From positions 682,001 to 746,000 of the forward strand of contig NZ_FUZP01000001.1 of the NCBI RefSeq assembly GCF_900167575.1: a DNA stretch of 64,000 nucleotides. Direction: 5' to 3'. Under the pieces are notes generated by a model, which was not told the origin of the DNA, made no database searches, and saw only the letters and a program-made list of their open reading frames with translations. Position numbers and translations under genes: made by a program. Below are positions 52,353 through 61,993 of the stretch, piece by piece. Within the stretch, counting starts at the first letter, position 1. The number at the start of each line of letters is the position of its first letter. The DNA comes from Okibacterium fritillariae (lineage in GTDB: Bacteria > Actinomycetota > Actinomycetes > Actinomycetales > Microbacteriaceae).

Positions 52353-53339
52353 ATGGCCGGTGCAGCGTGGCGCCCCGACATCCTCGGGCCCGGTTTCGAG
52401 CAGCTGACGTTGCCGCTCGGGTCGGACAACGAGGGCGAGGTCGTGGCCACCCTCGTGCGATACAAGCCCGGGCCCGACTTCGGCCTGCACGACCGGCCGG
52501 CCCGGCGCACCGACGTACTCTATGTGCACGGATGGTCGGACTACTTCTTCCAGACCGAACTGGCGCGCTACTGGCACCGCATGGGCGCTGACTTCTATGC
52601 CGTCGACCTGCGCAAGTACGGCCGCAGCCTGCGCGACGGCCAAACCCCCGGTTTCGTCGACAACCTCACGACCTACGACCAAGACCTCGAAGCCGCGCTC
52701 TCGGTCATCGGACACGGCCAGGCCGACCATCCGTCTCGGTCGCTCATTCTGATGGGGCATTCGACGGGCGGGCTCACGCTGAGCCTCTGGGCCGACCGGC
52801 ATCCGGGACGCGCTGCGGCGGTCGTGCTGAACTCGCCCTGGCTCGAGTTTCAGGCGCGCGGTTTCGGCCGGGAGGTGTTCACGCCGCTCATCGGCATCGG
52901 CGCGCGCGTCGACCCGCTGCGTGTGCTGCCCAATGTGGACCTCGGCTATTACACCCGCAGCGTGTTGAAGTCGAAGGGCGGCGATTGGGACTACAACCTC
53001 GAGTGGCGGCCGGAGCGCGGCTTTCCCGTGCGGCCGGCGTGGCTGAACGCCGTGCTCGCCGGGCACGCGCGCGTGGCCATGGGGTTGTCGATCGACGCGG
53101 CGGTCTTCACGATGGTGTCGGCGCGGTCCACCATCGCACCCGTGTGGTCGGAGGCGATGCGCTCGAGCGACATCGTGTTGAACGTGGACGATATCGCCAT
53201 GCGCGCCATCAAGCTGTCGCCCACCGTCACCATTGCACGCCTCGAGGGGGCGCTGCACGACATCCTGCTGTCGCGGGCGGATGTGCGGCGCGACGCCTAT
53301 GCGCGGCTGACACGATTCGTGCGGGGCCTCGCGCTCTAG
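52353..53339 (+). CDS. alpha/beta hydrolase (lysophospholipase/monoglyceride lipase-like)
   Basis: A 328-residue serine hydrolase. The oxyanion segment is VLYVHGWSDYFFQ, the nucleophile elbow ILMGHSTGGLTLS (Ser about residue 137), and a late His in LEGALHDILLSRADVR serves as the catalytic His. The order and AVDLRKYGRSLRDGQTPGFV resemble monoglyceride lipase/Ser-aminopeptidase-like hydrolases. Substrate unknown. Proximity to the menaquinone genes does not make it MenH. It is convergent with the PucR gene, with stops overlapping. Confidence 0.87.
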   Translation: MAGAAWRPDILGPGFEQLTLPLGSDNEGEVVATLVRYKPGPDFGLHDRPARRTDVLYVHGWSDYFFQTELARYWHRMGADFYAVDLRKYGRSLRDGQTPGFVDNLTTYDQDLEAALSVIGHGQADHPSRSLILMGHSTGGLTLSLWADRHPGRAAAVVLNSPWLEFQARGFGREVFTPLIGIGARVDPLRVLPNVDLGYYTRSVLKSKGGDWDYNLEWRPERGFPVRPAWLNAVLAGHARVAMGLSIDAAVFTMVSARSTIAPVWSEAMRSSDIVLNVDDIAMRAIKLSPTVTIARLEGALHDILLSRADVRRDAYARLTRFVRGLAL

Positions 53340-54898
53340 GACGCCTCGGCGGAGGTGAGCGCCAGCCAGAGTTCGGCGCGAGCGGCGAACGAGTCGAGCG
53401 ACGTCGATGTGAGCTGCTCGACCTGGCGGATGCGCGCCTTGAGCGTGTGGCGATGCATCCCGAGTTCTGCCGCGGCCTTCTCCCACTGCCCGTTGCACTC
53501 GAGCCAGACGCGGGATGCCTCGACCAAGCCGGTCTGGAACCGGGCATCGTGCTCGCGCACCGGGCCGATGAGCGCCTCGGCGACGGCGCGCAGGCGGTCG
53601 GCGTCGAGGGCCGAACGCATGCCGTTCTGAACGAGGTCGTCGAAGCGCACGAGCTGGCCGGCCCCCGCGCGGGCGCAGGCGAGCTGCGCGTGCTCGGCGG
53701 CCTCGGCCAGTGCGGGGAGGGCGACGGGGTTCGACAGGCCGACGGCGGCCGCGCGTGAGCGTGCACGTTCGGCGAGGGCCGCGATGCGGGTGGGCGAACC
53801 ACAGAGGATGACGCCGTCGGTGGTGCGGGACGCGAAGACCAGACCGTCGGTGCTCGCCGAGGTGGTGTCACGCAGCAACACCTCGGTCTCGGAGGCGGCC
53901 TGGCGCAGGCGCGCGACGACGAGGGGTTCGTCGGGGAATGGGTTGCCCGTGTCACGGGCAAGGCGAGCGGCGGTCACGGGGGATCCGCGCAAAGCCTCGT
54001 CCAGGAGTGCGGCTCGAAGGGCGATGCCGTCCCGGGCGCGGCTGCGGTCGTGTTCGAGCGCGAGGCCGAGGAGGGCCACGACTCCGGTGATGACGGATTG
54101 GGCGGCGCGGTCGAGGGAGGCGCTCGTGGGGGAGGTGACGGCGAGGACTCCGAGGAGCTCACCCGCGCGGCCGATGGTCTGCAGGGTGGCGTGTTCGCCG
54201 GCTGCCGCGCCCGGCTCACCGAGGGAGAGGGAGGAGCTGGCGCGCTGACCGCGGTCGAGTAGCCGGGCGGCCTCTGCGCCGACGGCGTCTCTCGCGCCGG
54301 CGGCCGGCTCTGGGGCCGCGGCAGTCGGAGCTGCGGCCGGGGCTGCCTGCGACTCGCGCACCGAGGCGTCCGCGCCGATCAGGAGAACCGGATGCCCGAG
54401 CTGGCGGTGCAGCTCGCTCAACACTGCCTCGATCGGGTGGGGACGCAGGGCCGCGAGCGACAGCGCCCGCTGCGCCTGCCGTGCCCAATCGTCGCGCTCG
54501 TGGGCATCGCGATCGAGCAGATCGGCCACCGCGCGCACCACCGCGATGAACGGCGTGCGATAGGGCACCTCGAAGAGCGGGAGGGCCGAGGCGCGGCAGG
54601 CGGCGACGAGCTCCGCGGGGGTTCCGGCCCGGATGACCTCGGTGCCGAAACCGACGCCGCGCACACCTCGGCGTGCGAGGCGTTGCACGTAGTCCGAGTA
54701 GTCGGGCCCCGCGGCATCCGCGAATTGGGTGCCCGTCGTGAGCACGACCTGCCCCTCGGCGAGGAACGGCGTGGGGTCGAGCAGATCGGAACCGTGCACC
54801 CAGTCGATGCCGCGGTCGAGGGCGCCCGGCGCGCCCGCCTCAACGAGGGTGAGGTGCAGGTCGGGGGCGTCGAGCACGTTGCGCAGGGCCGGTCGCAT
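53336..54898 (-). CDS. PucR-family transcriptional regulator
   Basis: A 520-residue regulator. The N-terminal PucR ligand-binding domain (about residues 1-125) contains DWVHGSDLLDPTPFLAEGQVVL. A central GGDEF/GAF-like region follows, and the C-terminal HTH has NGQWEKAAAELGMHRHTLKARI (HTH_30). PucR proteins are usually activators of purine or amine catabolism. Here it is divergent from gabT and the putrescine/GABA genes, so these are the likely targets. A perfect inverted repeat between the starts is a candidate site. The ATG follows TAGGGT by six bases. Confidence 0.9.
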   Translation of the reverse strand: MRPALRNVLDAPDLHLTLVEAGAPGALDRGIDWVHGSDLLDPTPFLAEGQVVLTTGTQFADAAGPDYSDYVQRLARRGVRGVGFGTEVIRAGTPAELVAACRASALPLFEVPYRTPFIAVVRAVADLLDRDAHERDDWARQAQRALSLAALRPHPIEAVLSELHRQLGHPVLLIGADASVRESQAAPAAAPTAAAPEPAAGARDAVGAEAARLLDRGQRASSSLSLGEPGAAAGEHATLQTIGRAGELLGVLAVTSPTSASLDRAAQSVITGVVALLGLALEHDRSRARDGIALRAALLDEALRGSPVTAARLARDTGNPFPDEPLVVARLRQAASETEVLLRDTTSASTDGLVFASRTTDGVILCGSPTRIAALAERARSRAAAVGLSNPVALPALAEAAEHAQLACARAGAGQLVRFDDLVQNGMRSALDADRLRAVAEALIGPVREHDARFQTGLVEASRVWLECNGQWEKAAAELGMHRHTLKARIRQVEQLTSTSLDSFAARAELWLALTSAEAS

Positions 54899-54904
54899 GC
54901 TGCC

Positions 54905-54910
54905 ACCCTA
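54905..54910 (-). promoter_or_regulatory. -10 hexamer TAGGGT, leaderless promoter of the PucR gene
   Basis: Six bases separate the hexamer from the ATG at 54898. Confidence 0.5.
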
Positions 54911-54927
54911 GCCGCGAGGTGCCACTG

Positions 54928-54955
54928 TGTCGAAAAGCGAGCGGATGTTTCGACA
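54928..54955. promoter_or_regulatory. candidate PucR operator
   Basis: TGTCGAAA and TTTCGACA form perfect 8-bp inverted arms separated by 12 bases, between the divergent PucR and gabT genes. Confidence 0.55.
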
Positions 54956-55052
54956 GAACGGCAGTCGAGGCATCCGCGCGGTGTCCCTAACATGGCGTGA
55001 ACGGCAGCATCGCCGACAGCCGCGTTCTGAACGCCCTGCGAAGGAGGATCTT

Positions 55053-56435
55053 ATGACCCTGACCGCCCCCGCCATCGGTGGAGAAACCCTCGCGCAGGAA
55101 CGACGCATCGTCACGAGCATCCCCGGCCCGCGCTCGATCGAGCTCATGGAGCGCAAGAAACAGGCCGTGCCGACGGCCGTCGGAACCACCATGCCCGTCT
55201 TCGCGCAGGCGGCCGGCGGCGGAGTGGTCGTCGATGTCGACGGAAACTCGTTCATCGACCTCGGTTCGGGTATCGCCGTAACGGGTGTCGGCAACTCGGC
55301 TCGCCGCGTGGTCGAGGCCGTGCAGGCGCAGGTGGCCGCCTTCACCCACACCTGCTTCATGATCACTCCCTACGACAGCTACGTCGAGGTGGCCGAGGCG
55401 CTCAACCGCCTGACCCCCGGCGACCACGAGAAGCGCACGGCCCTCTTCAACTCGGGCGCCGAGGCCGTCGAGAACGCCATCAAGGTGGCCCGCAGTCACA
55501 CCAAGAAGCAGGCCGTTGTCGCCTTCGACCACGCCTACCACGGCCGCACCAACCTGACCATGGCGCTCACCGCCAAATCGATGCCCTACAAGAGCGGTTT
55601 CGGTCCCTTCGCCTCGGAGATCTACCGGGCGCCGCTCTCCTACCCCTTCCGCGACGGCGGCCTGAGTGGTGCGGATGCTGCGGCCCGCGCCATCCAGCTC
55701 ATCGAGAAGCAGATCGGTGCCGACAACCTGGCGGCCATCATCATCGAACCCATCCAGGGCGAGGGCGGTTTCATCGTGCCCGCCGACGGATTCCTGCCCG
55801 CGCTCGTCGAATGGGCCCGCGCCAACGACGTCGTCTTCATCGCCGACGAGGTGCAGACCGGTTTCGCGCGCACGGGCGCCATGTTCGCGAGCGAGCACGA
55901 GGGCATCGTGCCCGACCTGGTCGTCACGGCCAAGGGCATCGCGGGCGGTCTACCCCTGTCGGCCGTCACGGGCCGCGCCGAGATCATGGAATCGACCCAT
56001 GCGGGCGGCCTCGGCGGAACCTACGGCGGCAACCCGCTCGCCTGCGCCGCCGCACTCGCGGCCATCGAAACCTATGAGGAAGACAACCTCGTCGAGCGCG
56101 CCGCGTCCATCGGCGAGCTCATCACCGGCCGGTTCCGCGAGCGTCAGGCGCACGACGCCCGCATCGGGGATGTCCGGGGCCGCGGTGCCATGATCGCCGT
56201 CGAGTTCGTGAAACCCGGCACCACCGAGCCGGATACGGCGCTCACCCAGGCCGTCGCGAAGGCCGCCCACGCCGAGGGCGTCATCGTGCTGACGTGTGGA
56301 ACGTTCGGCAACGTCATCCGCTTCTTGCCCCCGCTCACGATCGATGACACGCTTCTGAACGAGGGCATCGACGTCGTCCTAGCGGCGCTCGACGCCCAGG
56401 CATCGACCGAGAACACGCAGGAGGCCCGCGCATGA
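55053..56435 (+). CDS. gabT: 4-aminobutyrate aminotransferase
   Basis: A 460-residue class III PLP aminotransferase that converts GABA and 2-oxoglutarate to succinate semialdehyde and glutamate. The PLP region contains [42 protein letters not shown] and the Schiff-base Lys in [15 protein letters not shown] (about residue 295). The [13 protein letters not shown] start region is typical of GabT. AAGGAGG lies six bases before the ATG. It overlaps gabD by four bases and heads the catabolic operon. Confidence 0.95.
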   Translation: MTLTAPAIGGETLAQERRIVTSIPGPRSIELMERKKQAVPTAVGTTMPVFAQAAGGGVVVDVDGNSFIDLGSGIAVTGVGNSARRVVEAVQAQVAAFTHTCFMITPYDSYVEVAEALNRLTPGDHEKRTALFNSGAEAVENAIKVARSHTKKQAVVAFDHAYHGRTNLTMALTAKSMPYKSGFGPFASEIYRAPLSYPFRDGGLSGADAAARAIQLIEKQIGADNLAAIIIEPIQGEGGFIVPADGFLPALVEWARANDVVFIADEVQTGFARTGAMFASEHEGIVPDLVVTAKGIAGGLPLSAVTGRAEIMESTHAGGLGGTYGGNPLACAAALAAIETYEEDNLVERAASIGELITGRFRERQAHDARIGDVRGRGAMIAVEFVKPGTTEPDTALTQAVAKAAHAEGVIVLTCGTFGNVIRFLPPLTIDDTLLNEGIDVVLAALDAQASTENTQEARA

Positions 56436-57928
56436 CCGCCGCCCAGAACGCATCATCCACCCCGCGCCCCGTCGACGAGGCGACGCTGCTCGCCTCCCTG
56501 CCCTCCGGTCTCTTCGTCGGCGGCGAATGGCGAGACGCGTCAGGCGGCGCCACGTTCGACGTCGCCGACCCCGCGACCGGTCGCACCATCGCCACGATCG
56601 CGGATGCCTCACCCGACGACGGCATCACGGCCCTCGACGCCGCGGTGGACGCCGCCGCCGAATGGGCCGCCACGGCACCGCGCGTGCGCGCCGAGATCTT
56701 GCGCCGCGCCTTCGACATGCTGCAGGAACGCAAGCTCGAGATCGCCACGCTCATGACGCTCGAGATGGGCAAACCGTTCGCCGAATCGCTCGGCGAGGTG
56801 GCCTACGGCGGCGAATTCCTGCGCTGGTTCTCGGAGGAGGCCGTTCGCATCACGGGACGTTATGGCGTCAACCCCGAGGGCACCGGCCGCACGATCGTGT
56901 CGCAGCATCCGGTCGGCCCCTGCTACCTCATCACGCCGTGGAACTTCCCGCTCGCCATGGCGACCCGCAAGATCGCGCCCGCGCTCGCCGCCGGCTGCAC
57001 CGTGGTCGTAAAACCGGCCGAGCTCACGCCGCTCACCACGCTGTTCTTCGCGCAGCTGCTGACGGATGCCGGCCTGCCCGCCGGTGTGCTCAACGTGGTC
57101 ACCACCACGCACTCGGGCCCCGTCTCAAAGCCCATCATCAGCGACCCCCGCCTGCGCAAGCTGAGCTTCACGGGATCGACGGCCGTGGGCAAGAAGCTCA
57201 TCGCGCAGGCCGCCGAGAACGTGCTGCGCACCTCGATGGAGCTGGGCGGCAACGCACCCTTCGTCATCTTCGACGACGCCGACCTCGACAAGGCCGTGGA
57301 CGGCGCCATGCTCGCCAAGTTCCGCAACATCGGCCAGGCCTGCACCGCGGCCAACCGCTTCATCGTGCAACGCGGCATCGCCGACGAGTTCGCCCGCCGC
57401 GTCACCGAGCGCGTCGAGCAGCTGCGCGTCGGCCGCGGCACCGACGAGGGCGTCACCATCGGGCCCCTCATCAACGAGTCCGCGGTCGAGAAGGCCCGCA
57501 CGCTCACCGACGACGCCGTCACGCGCGGCGCCCAGGTGCTCACGGGCGGTTCGGCCATCGACGGCGACGGCACCTTCTTCGCCCCGACGGTCATCACCGA
57601 GGTGCCGACGGGAAGCGACATCCTGCGCGAAGAGATCTTCGGCCCCGTGCTCGCCATCATCCCGTTCGACGACGAAGAGGATGCCGTGCGCCTCGCGAAC
57701 GACACCGAATACGGCCTGGTCGCCTACGTCTTCACCGAGAACCTCGCGCGCGGACAGCGCATGATCGAGCGGCTCGACACGGGCATGATGGGACTCAACG
57801 TGGGCGTTGTCTCGAACGCCTCGGCACCGTTCGGCGGCGTCAAGCAGTCGGGCATCGGCCGAGAGGGCGGGCTCGAGGGCATCCACGAATACCTGAGCAC
57901 CAAGTACACGATGACGCCGAACCCGTAA
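56432..57928 (+). CDS. gabD: succinate-semialdehyde dehydrogenase
   Basis: A 498-residue aldehyde dehydrogenase oxidising succinate semialdehyde to succinate with NAD(P)+. TPWNFPLAMATRKIAPALAA binds the cofactor, MELGGNAPFVIFDDAD contains the general-base Glu, and NIGQACTAANRFIVQ contains the catalytic Cys (about residue 308). It starts inside the gabT stop, so the two steps of GABA breakdown are produced together. Length and the GSDILREEIFGPVLAIIPF block agree with GabD. Confidence 0.93.
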   Translation: MTAAQNASSTPRPVDEATLLASLPSGLFVGGEWRDASGGATFDVADPATGRTIATIADASPDDGITALDAAVDAAAEWAATAPRVRAEILRRAFDMLQERKLEIATLMTLEMGKPFAESLGEVAYGGEFLRWFSEEAVRITGRYGVNPEGTGRTIVSQHPVGPCYLITPWNFPLAMATRKIAPALAAGCTVVVKPAELTPLTTLFFAQLLTDAGLPAGVLNVVTTTHSGPVSKPIISDPRLRKLSFTGSTAVGKKLIAQAAENVLRTSMELGGNAPFVIFDDADLDKAVDGAMLAKFRNIGQACTAANRFIVQRGIADEFARRVTERVEQLRVGRGTDEGVTIGPLINESAVEKARTLTDDAVTRGAQVLTGGSAIDGDGTFFAPTVITEVPTGSDILREEIFGPVLAIIPFDDEEDAVRLANDTEYGLVAYVFTENLARGQRMIERLDTGMMGLNVGVVSNASAPFGGVKQSGIGREGGLEGIHEYLSTKYTMTPNP

Positions 57929-58003
57929 CGGCGCACCGCACACACGCACCGCGCACACACGCACCGAGCACACCGAGCACCACGACCGCACGGAAGGAAC
58001 CCG

Positions 58004-59455
58004 ATGGCCGACACGACCACCACCCGGGACATGCTGCAGAACTACATCGGCGGCCGCTTCGTCGACCCCACCGGTGGAAAGATCATCGACGTCGTCAACC
58101 CCGCGACCGAGGAGGTCGTGGCGCGCTACCCCGTCTCGACCGCCGCCGATGTGGATGCCGCGTTCCAGACCGCCCACGCCGCCTTCCGCACGTGGCGTCG
58201 CACGACGCCCGGGGAGCGCCAGAGCGCGCTGCTCGCGCTCGCCGACGCCATCGAGCAGAACGCCGACGAGATCGTCGAGGCGCAGTTCCGCAATACGGGT
58301 CAGCCGCGCGAGGCCATCAAGGTCGAAGAGGTCATCACGGGCGCCGACCACCTGCGCTTCTTCGCGGGGGCCGGACGCACCCTCGAGGGCAAGTCCGCGG
58401 GCGAATACCTGGCCGGCCACACGTCGTTCGTGCGCCGCGAACCCCTCGGCGTCGTGGCCCAGGTCACGCCCTGGAACTACCCGTTCATGATGCTCATCTG
58501 GAAGATCGCGCCCGCGCTCGCCGCCGGCAACACGGTCGTGCTGAAGCCGTCCGACACGACGCCCGAATCGACGCTCGTGCTCGCCCGCCTGAGCCACGGC
58601 ATCCTGCCCGACGGCGTGCTCAACTTCGTGCTCGGAGATGCCTCGACCGGCCAGGCCATGACCGAGCACCCCACGCCCCAGCTCGTCGCCATCACGGGTT
58701 CGGTGCGCGCCGGTATGGCCGTGGCCGCCTCGGCCGCCCCACAGCTGCACCGCGTGCACCTCGAACTCGGCGGCAAGGCGCCCGCGGTGGTCTTCGGTGA
58801 CGTGGATGTCGCAGCCACCGCCGAAGCGATCGCCGGTGCCGCGTACTTCAACGCCGGCCAAGACTGCACGGCCGTGACGCGCGTGCTCGTGCACGAGAGC
58901 ATCCACGATGCTTTCGTCGAAGCCCTCGTTGCCGCCGCCGAAGCGAGCAAGACGGGGGATGCCGAAGACCCCGACGCCCTCTACGGCCCGCTCAACAACA
59001 AGACGCACTTCGACAAGGTCACGAGCGTGATCGACGGACTGCCCGCGCACGCGACCATCGCCACGGGCGGAAAGCGCGTGGGCGAGCGCGGCTACTTCTT
59101 CGCGCCCACCGTGATCACGGGCGTGAACCAGGACGACGAGTGTGTGCAGGAGGAGACCTTCGGCCCCGTGCTCACGGTGCAGTCGTTCGCCGACGAGGCC
59201 GAGGCCGTCGAGAAGGCCAACGACGTGCGCTACGCCCTCGCCTCGAGCGTCTGGACGAAGGACCACGGAACGGCAATGCGGGTGTCGCGCGACCTCGACT
59301 TCGGCGCCGTGTGGATCAACACGCACATCCTACTGACCCCCGAAATGCCGCACGGCGGCTTCAAGATGTCGGGCTACGGCAAGGACCTGTCCTCCTACGG
59401 ACTCGAGGATTACACGCGGATCAAGCACGTCATGTCGGCCATCGACGATGTGTAA
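58004..59455 (+). CDS. aldehyde dehydrogenase, probable gamma-aminobutyraldehyde dehydrogenase
   Basis: A 483-residue NAD+-dependent dehydrogenase distinct from gabD. The catalytic Cys is in FNAGQDCTAVTRVLVH and the Glu in LELGGKAPAVVFGD; TPWNYPFMMLIWKIAPALAA is the cofactor region. The overall pattern resembles 4-aminobutyraldehyde/betaine-type dehydrogenases. It would oxidise 4-aminobutanal, the putrescine oxidase product, to GABA for gabT. GGAAGGAACCCG precedes the ATG. The 75-base gap before it is rich in CGCACAC-type repeats. Confidence 0.87.
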   Translation: MADTTTTRDMLQNYIGGRFVDPTGGKIIDVVNPATEEVVARYPVSTAADVDAAFQTAHAAFRTWRRTTPGERQSALLALADAIEQNADEIVEAQFRNTGQPREAIKVEEVITGADHLRFFAGAGRTLEGKSAGEYLAGHTSFVRREPLGVVAQVTPWNYPFMMLIWKIAPALAAGNTVVLKPSDTTPESTLVLARLSHGILPDGVLNFVLGDASTGQAMTEHPTPQLVAITGSVRAGMAVAASAAPQLHRVHLELGGKAPAVVFGDVDVAATAEAIAGAAYFNAGQDCTAVTRVLVHESIHDAFVEALVAAAEASKTGDAEDPDALYGPLNNKTHFDKVTSVIDGLPAHATIATGGKRVGERGYFFAPTVITGVNQDDECVQEETFGPVLTVQSFADEAEAVEKANDVRYALASSVWTKDHGTAMRVSRDLDFGAVWINTHILLTPEMPHGGFKMSGYGKDLSSYGLEDYTRIKHVMSAIDDV

Positions 59456-59542
59456 GGCATCCGCCCGATCGCTTTCTCCGCTCGCGAACACCCCACCCGA
59501 ACCCGAACCGCGGCCCCGCCGCCCCCAGAATCGAGACAACCC

Positions 59543-60901
59543 ATGACCCACATCGAACGCGATGTCGTGATCGTCGGAGCCGGAGCATCCGGTCTGACCG
59601 CCGCCAACAAGTTGCGCGACGCCGGGCTCAGCGTCGCCGTCCTCGAGGCGCGCGACCGCGTCGGCGGCCGGCTCTGGACGCGCGAGATCGACGGCGCCCT
59701 GCTCGAGATCGGCGGGCAGTGGGTCTCTCCTGACCAGCACGCGCTCATCGAGACGGTCGAAGAGCTCGGCCTCGAGACCTACTCGCGTTACCGCGAGGGC
59801 GACAGCGTCTACATCGGCCCGAGTGGTGAGCTGACGCATTTCACGGGCGAGATGTTCCCCGTGTCGGCCGAGACCGAGGCCGAGATGGAGCGCCTCATCA
59901 CGCTCATCGACGGCATCGTCGCCGAGGTGGGCCCGCACCGCCCGTGGGAGCACCCGCGCGCGGCCGAGTGGGACCAGGTGACCTGGGCCGAGTGGCTCGA
60001 GCAGCAGACCGACGACGTCGAGGCCCGCGACAACATCGCGCTCTTCATCGCCGAGGCCATGCTCACCAAACCGTCCTACGCCTTCTCGGCGCTGCAGGCG
60101 TTCCTCATGGCGGCGTCGGCCGGCAGCTTCAGCAACCTCGTCGACGCCGACTTCATCCTCGACAAGCGCGTCGTCGGCGGCCTGCAGCGGGTGCCCATCG
60201 AGCTCGCCCGCCGCCTGGGCGACGACGTGTTCCTCGGCCAGCCGGTGCGCCGCATCGATTACACGGATGCCGGAGCCACCGTCACGGCCGACGGCATGTC
60301 GATCTCGGCGAAACACGTCATCGTGGCCGTTCCCCCGAACCTCTACTCGCGCATCGACTTCCAGCCGCCGCTGCCGCGTGTGCAGCAGCAGATGCACCAG
60401 CACCTGTCGCTCGGACTCGTCATCAAGGTGCATGCCGTCTACGAGACCCCGTTCTGGCGCGAGGCAGGCCTGTCGGGCACGGCGTTCAGCCCCTACGAGA
60501 TCGCCCACGAGGCCTACGACAACTCGAACTACGACGACCCGCGAGGAACCCTCGTCGCCTTCGTCTCGGACGTGAAGGCCGATCGCCTCTTCACCCTGAG
60601 CCCCGAGGACCGTCAGAAAGAGATCCTCACTTCTCTGTCGCACTACTACGGGCCCGAGACGTTGAACCCCGTCGTCTACTTCGAGAGCGACTGGGCCGTC
60701 GAGGAGTGGACGCGCGGTGCGTATGCCGCGAGCTACGACATGGGCGGCCTGCACCGCTACGGCGCCCACCAGCTCGAACCCGTCGGGCCGATCCACTGGT
60801 CGTGCAGCGACATCGCCGCCGAGGGCTACCAGCACGTGGACGGCGCCATCCGCCGCGGTCGCGACACAGCCGCCGAGATCCTCGGGGCGCGCAGCCTCTA
60901 G
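59543..60901 (+). CDS. flavin amine oxidase, probable putrescine oxidase
   Basis: A 452-residue FAD-dependent amine oxidase. The dinucleotide motif VVIVGAGASGLTAANKL is at residues 8-24, followed by EARDRVGGRLWTR and IGGQWVSPDQ. The C-terminal FAD segment contains WSCSDIAAEGYQHVDGAI. It oxidises primary amines to aldehydes with release of H2O2 and NH3. Resemblance to actinobacterial putrescine oxidase and the neighbouring aminobutyraldehyde dehydrogenase make putrescine the best substrate guess. It has no signal peptide, so it is cytoplasmic. Confidence 0.87.
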   Translation: MTHIERDVVIVGAGASGLTAANKLRDAGLSVAVLEARDRVGGRLWTREIDGALLEIGGQWVSPDQHALIETVEELGLETYSRYREGDSVYIGPSGELTHFTGEMFPVSAETEAEMERLITLIDGIVAEVGPHRPWEHPRAAEWDQVTWAEWLEQQTDDVEARDNIALFIAEAMLTKPSYAFSALQAFLMAASAGSFSNLVDADFILDKRVVGGLQRVPIELARRLGDDVFLGQPVRRIDYTDAGATVTADGMSISAKHVIVAVPPNLYSRIDFQPPLPRVQQQMHQHLSLGLVIKVHAVYETPFWREAGLSGTAFSPYEIAHEAYDNSNYDDPRGTLVAFVSDVKADRLFTLSPEDRQKEILTSLSHYYGPETLNPVVYFESDWAVEEWTRGAYAASYDMGGLHRYGAHQLEPVGPIHWSCSDIAAEGYQHVDGAIRRGRDTAAEILGARSL

Positions 60902-60914
60902 GCAGTGCCCCGCA

Positions 60915-60947
60915 CAGCGTGCGCGCCAGACCCGGGCGCGCACGCTG
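60915..60947 (+). terminator. GC-rich hairpin after the amine oxidase gene
   Basis: CAGCGTGCGCGCC / GGCGCGCACGCTG is a perfect 13-bp stem with a 7-base loop, 14 bases after the stop. No T-run follows. Confidence 0.5.
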
Positions 60948-61113
60948 CCCGGCCGTACCCGCAGCATCCCGCGGGAAATGAGCCGAAATACAGATTTAAC
61001 GTCACCCATCCCGTGACTCTGCTTCACTGGTCCCACCCGTCACCCGCACCATCAGACGCCCGGCAACGCCGCCGGTATCCGAACCACTCGCCCACCCGAA
61101 AGCCGAGGATCGT

Positions 61114-61989
61114 TTGCGTTACGTCATTGGTTACACCGACACACCGACCGGCAGGGATGCGCTCGCCCTCGGCATCCGCCTCGCCCGGTCCTACGGGGGC
61201 AGCCTGCACCTCGTCATCGTGCTGGGCAGCGAGTCGAAGCCCACGCTGACGCCCACCGACCCGGGCTACGAACGTTTCCTGCAGGACACGGCCGCGGGAT
61301 GGCTGGCCGAGGCCGAAGCATCCCTGCCCGACGATATCGAGCACGACTCGCACATCGTCTATGCCGACTCGTTCTCGGAGGGTCTGCTCGGCGCCTCGCG
61401 CGACCTGCTCGCCTCCATGATCGTCATCGGTGCCGCCCGCGGGGGACTGCTCGGCCGCTTCGCGCTCGGCACCGTGGCCAGCGACCTGCTGCACAGCGCC
61501 AAGGTGCCCGTCGCACTCGCGCCCGAGGGTGCCCGACGTGTGGGCACCGCGCCGCTCAGCCGCATCACGTGCGCCATCGGCACCCGCGCCGGCGCCGACG
61601 CCCTGCTCGACGGGGCCCTGCTCTTCGCGCGCCGCGGCGACTCGCCGCTCCGCCTGCTCTCGCTCGTCGCCATCGACCAGCCGGGCGGATCGGCCGACCG
61701 GGCTGCCGTCGAGCGGGCGAAGGAACACGCCACCTCCGTGGTCGAACAGGCGCGCACGTGTCTGCCGGACGACCTCGTGCCCGAGGCCGTCATCGCCACG
61801 GGCGACCGCATCGAAGACGCCGTCCAGTCGATCGACTGGGACCCCGCCGAGATCGTGTTCGTCGGCTCGAGCCGACTCGCGCGCCCGCAACACCTCTTCC
61901 TCGGCTCGACCGCAGCGAAAATCCTGCGCGAGCTTCCCGTTCCGATGGTCGTCGTTCCCCGCGACTCCGTCCTCACTCTCGGAGAGTGA
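61114..61989 (+). CDS. universal stress protein with two tandem USP domains
   Basis: A 291-residue protein of two UspA repeats (about residues 1-145 and 150-291). Both hold the ATP-binding loop: GAARGGLLGRFALGTVAS in the first and GSSRLARPQHLFLGSTAA in the second, although the second departs from the canonical G2xG9xG pattern. It probably binds ATP and adjusts the activity of the neighbouring permease, as USP-transporter pairs do elsewhere (inference). The TTG start at 61114 is followed by RYVIGYTDTP. It ends four bases before the permease GTG. Confidence 0.88.
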   Translation: MRYVIGYTDTPTGRDALALGIRLARSYGGSLHLVIVLGSESKPTLTPTDPGYERFLQDTAAGWLAEAEASLPDDIEHDSHIVYADSFSEGLLGASRDLLASMIVIGAARGGLLGRFALGTVASDLLHSAKVPVALAPEGARRVGTAPLSRITCAIGTRAGADALLDGALLFARRGDSPLRLLSLVAIDQPGGSADRAAVERAKEHATSVVEQARTCLPDDLVPEAVIATGDRIEDAVQSIDWDPAEIVFVGSSRLARPQHLFLGSTAAKILRELPVPMVVVPRDSVLTLGE

Positions 61990-61993
61990 CATT

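Noticed and set aside
52353-53339. MenH assignment for the alpha/beta hydrolase
   Set aside because: The GHSTGG elbow and overall pattern fit lipase-like hydrolases better. Proximity to men genes is the only argument.
50571-53498. 975-codon open frame on the minus strand opposite fprA and the hydrolase gene
   Set aside because: It mirrors two clearly recognisable plus-strand genes. Its translation is Arg/Val/His-rich with no motif, the usual shadow of high-GC codon bias.
57125-59326. 733-codon minus-strand frame opposite gabD and the aldehyde dehydrogenase
   Set aside because: Same reason: antisense shadow of two conserved dehydrogenase genes, with no start context or family pattern.
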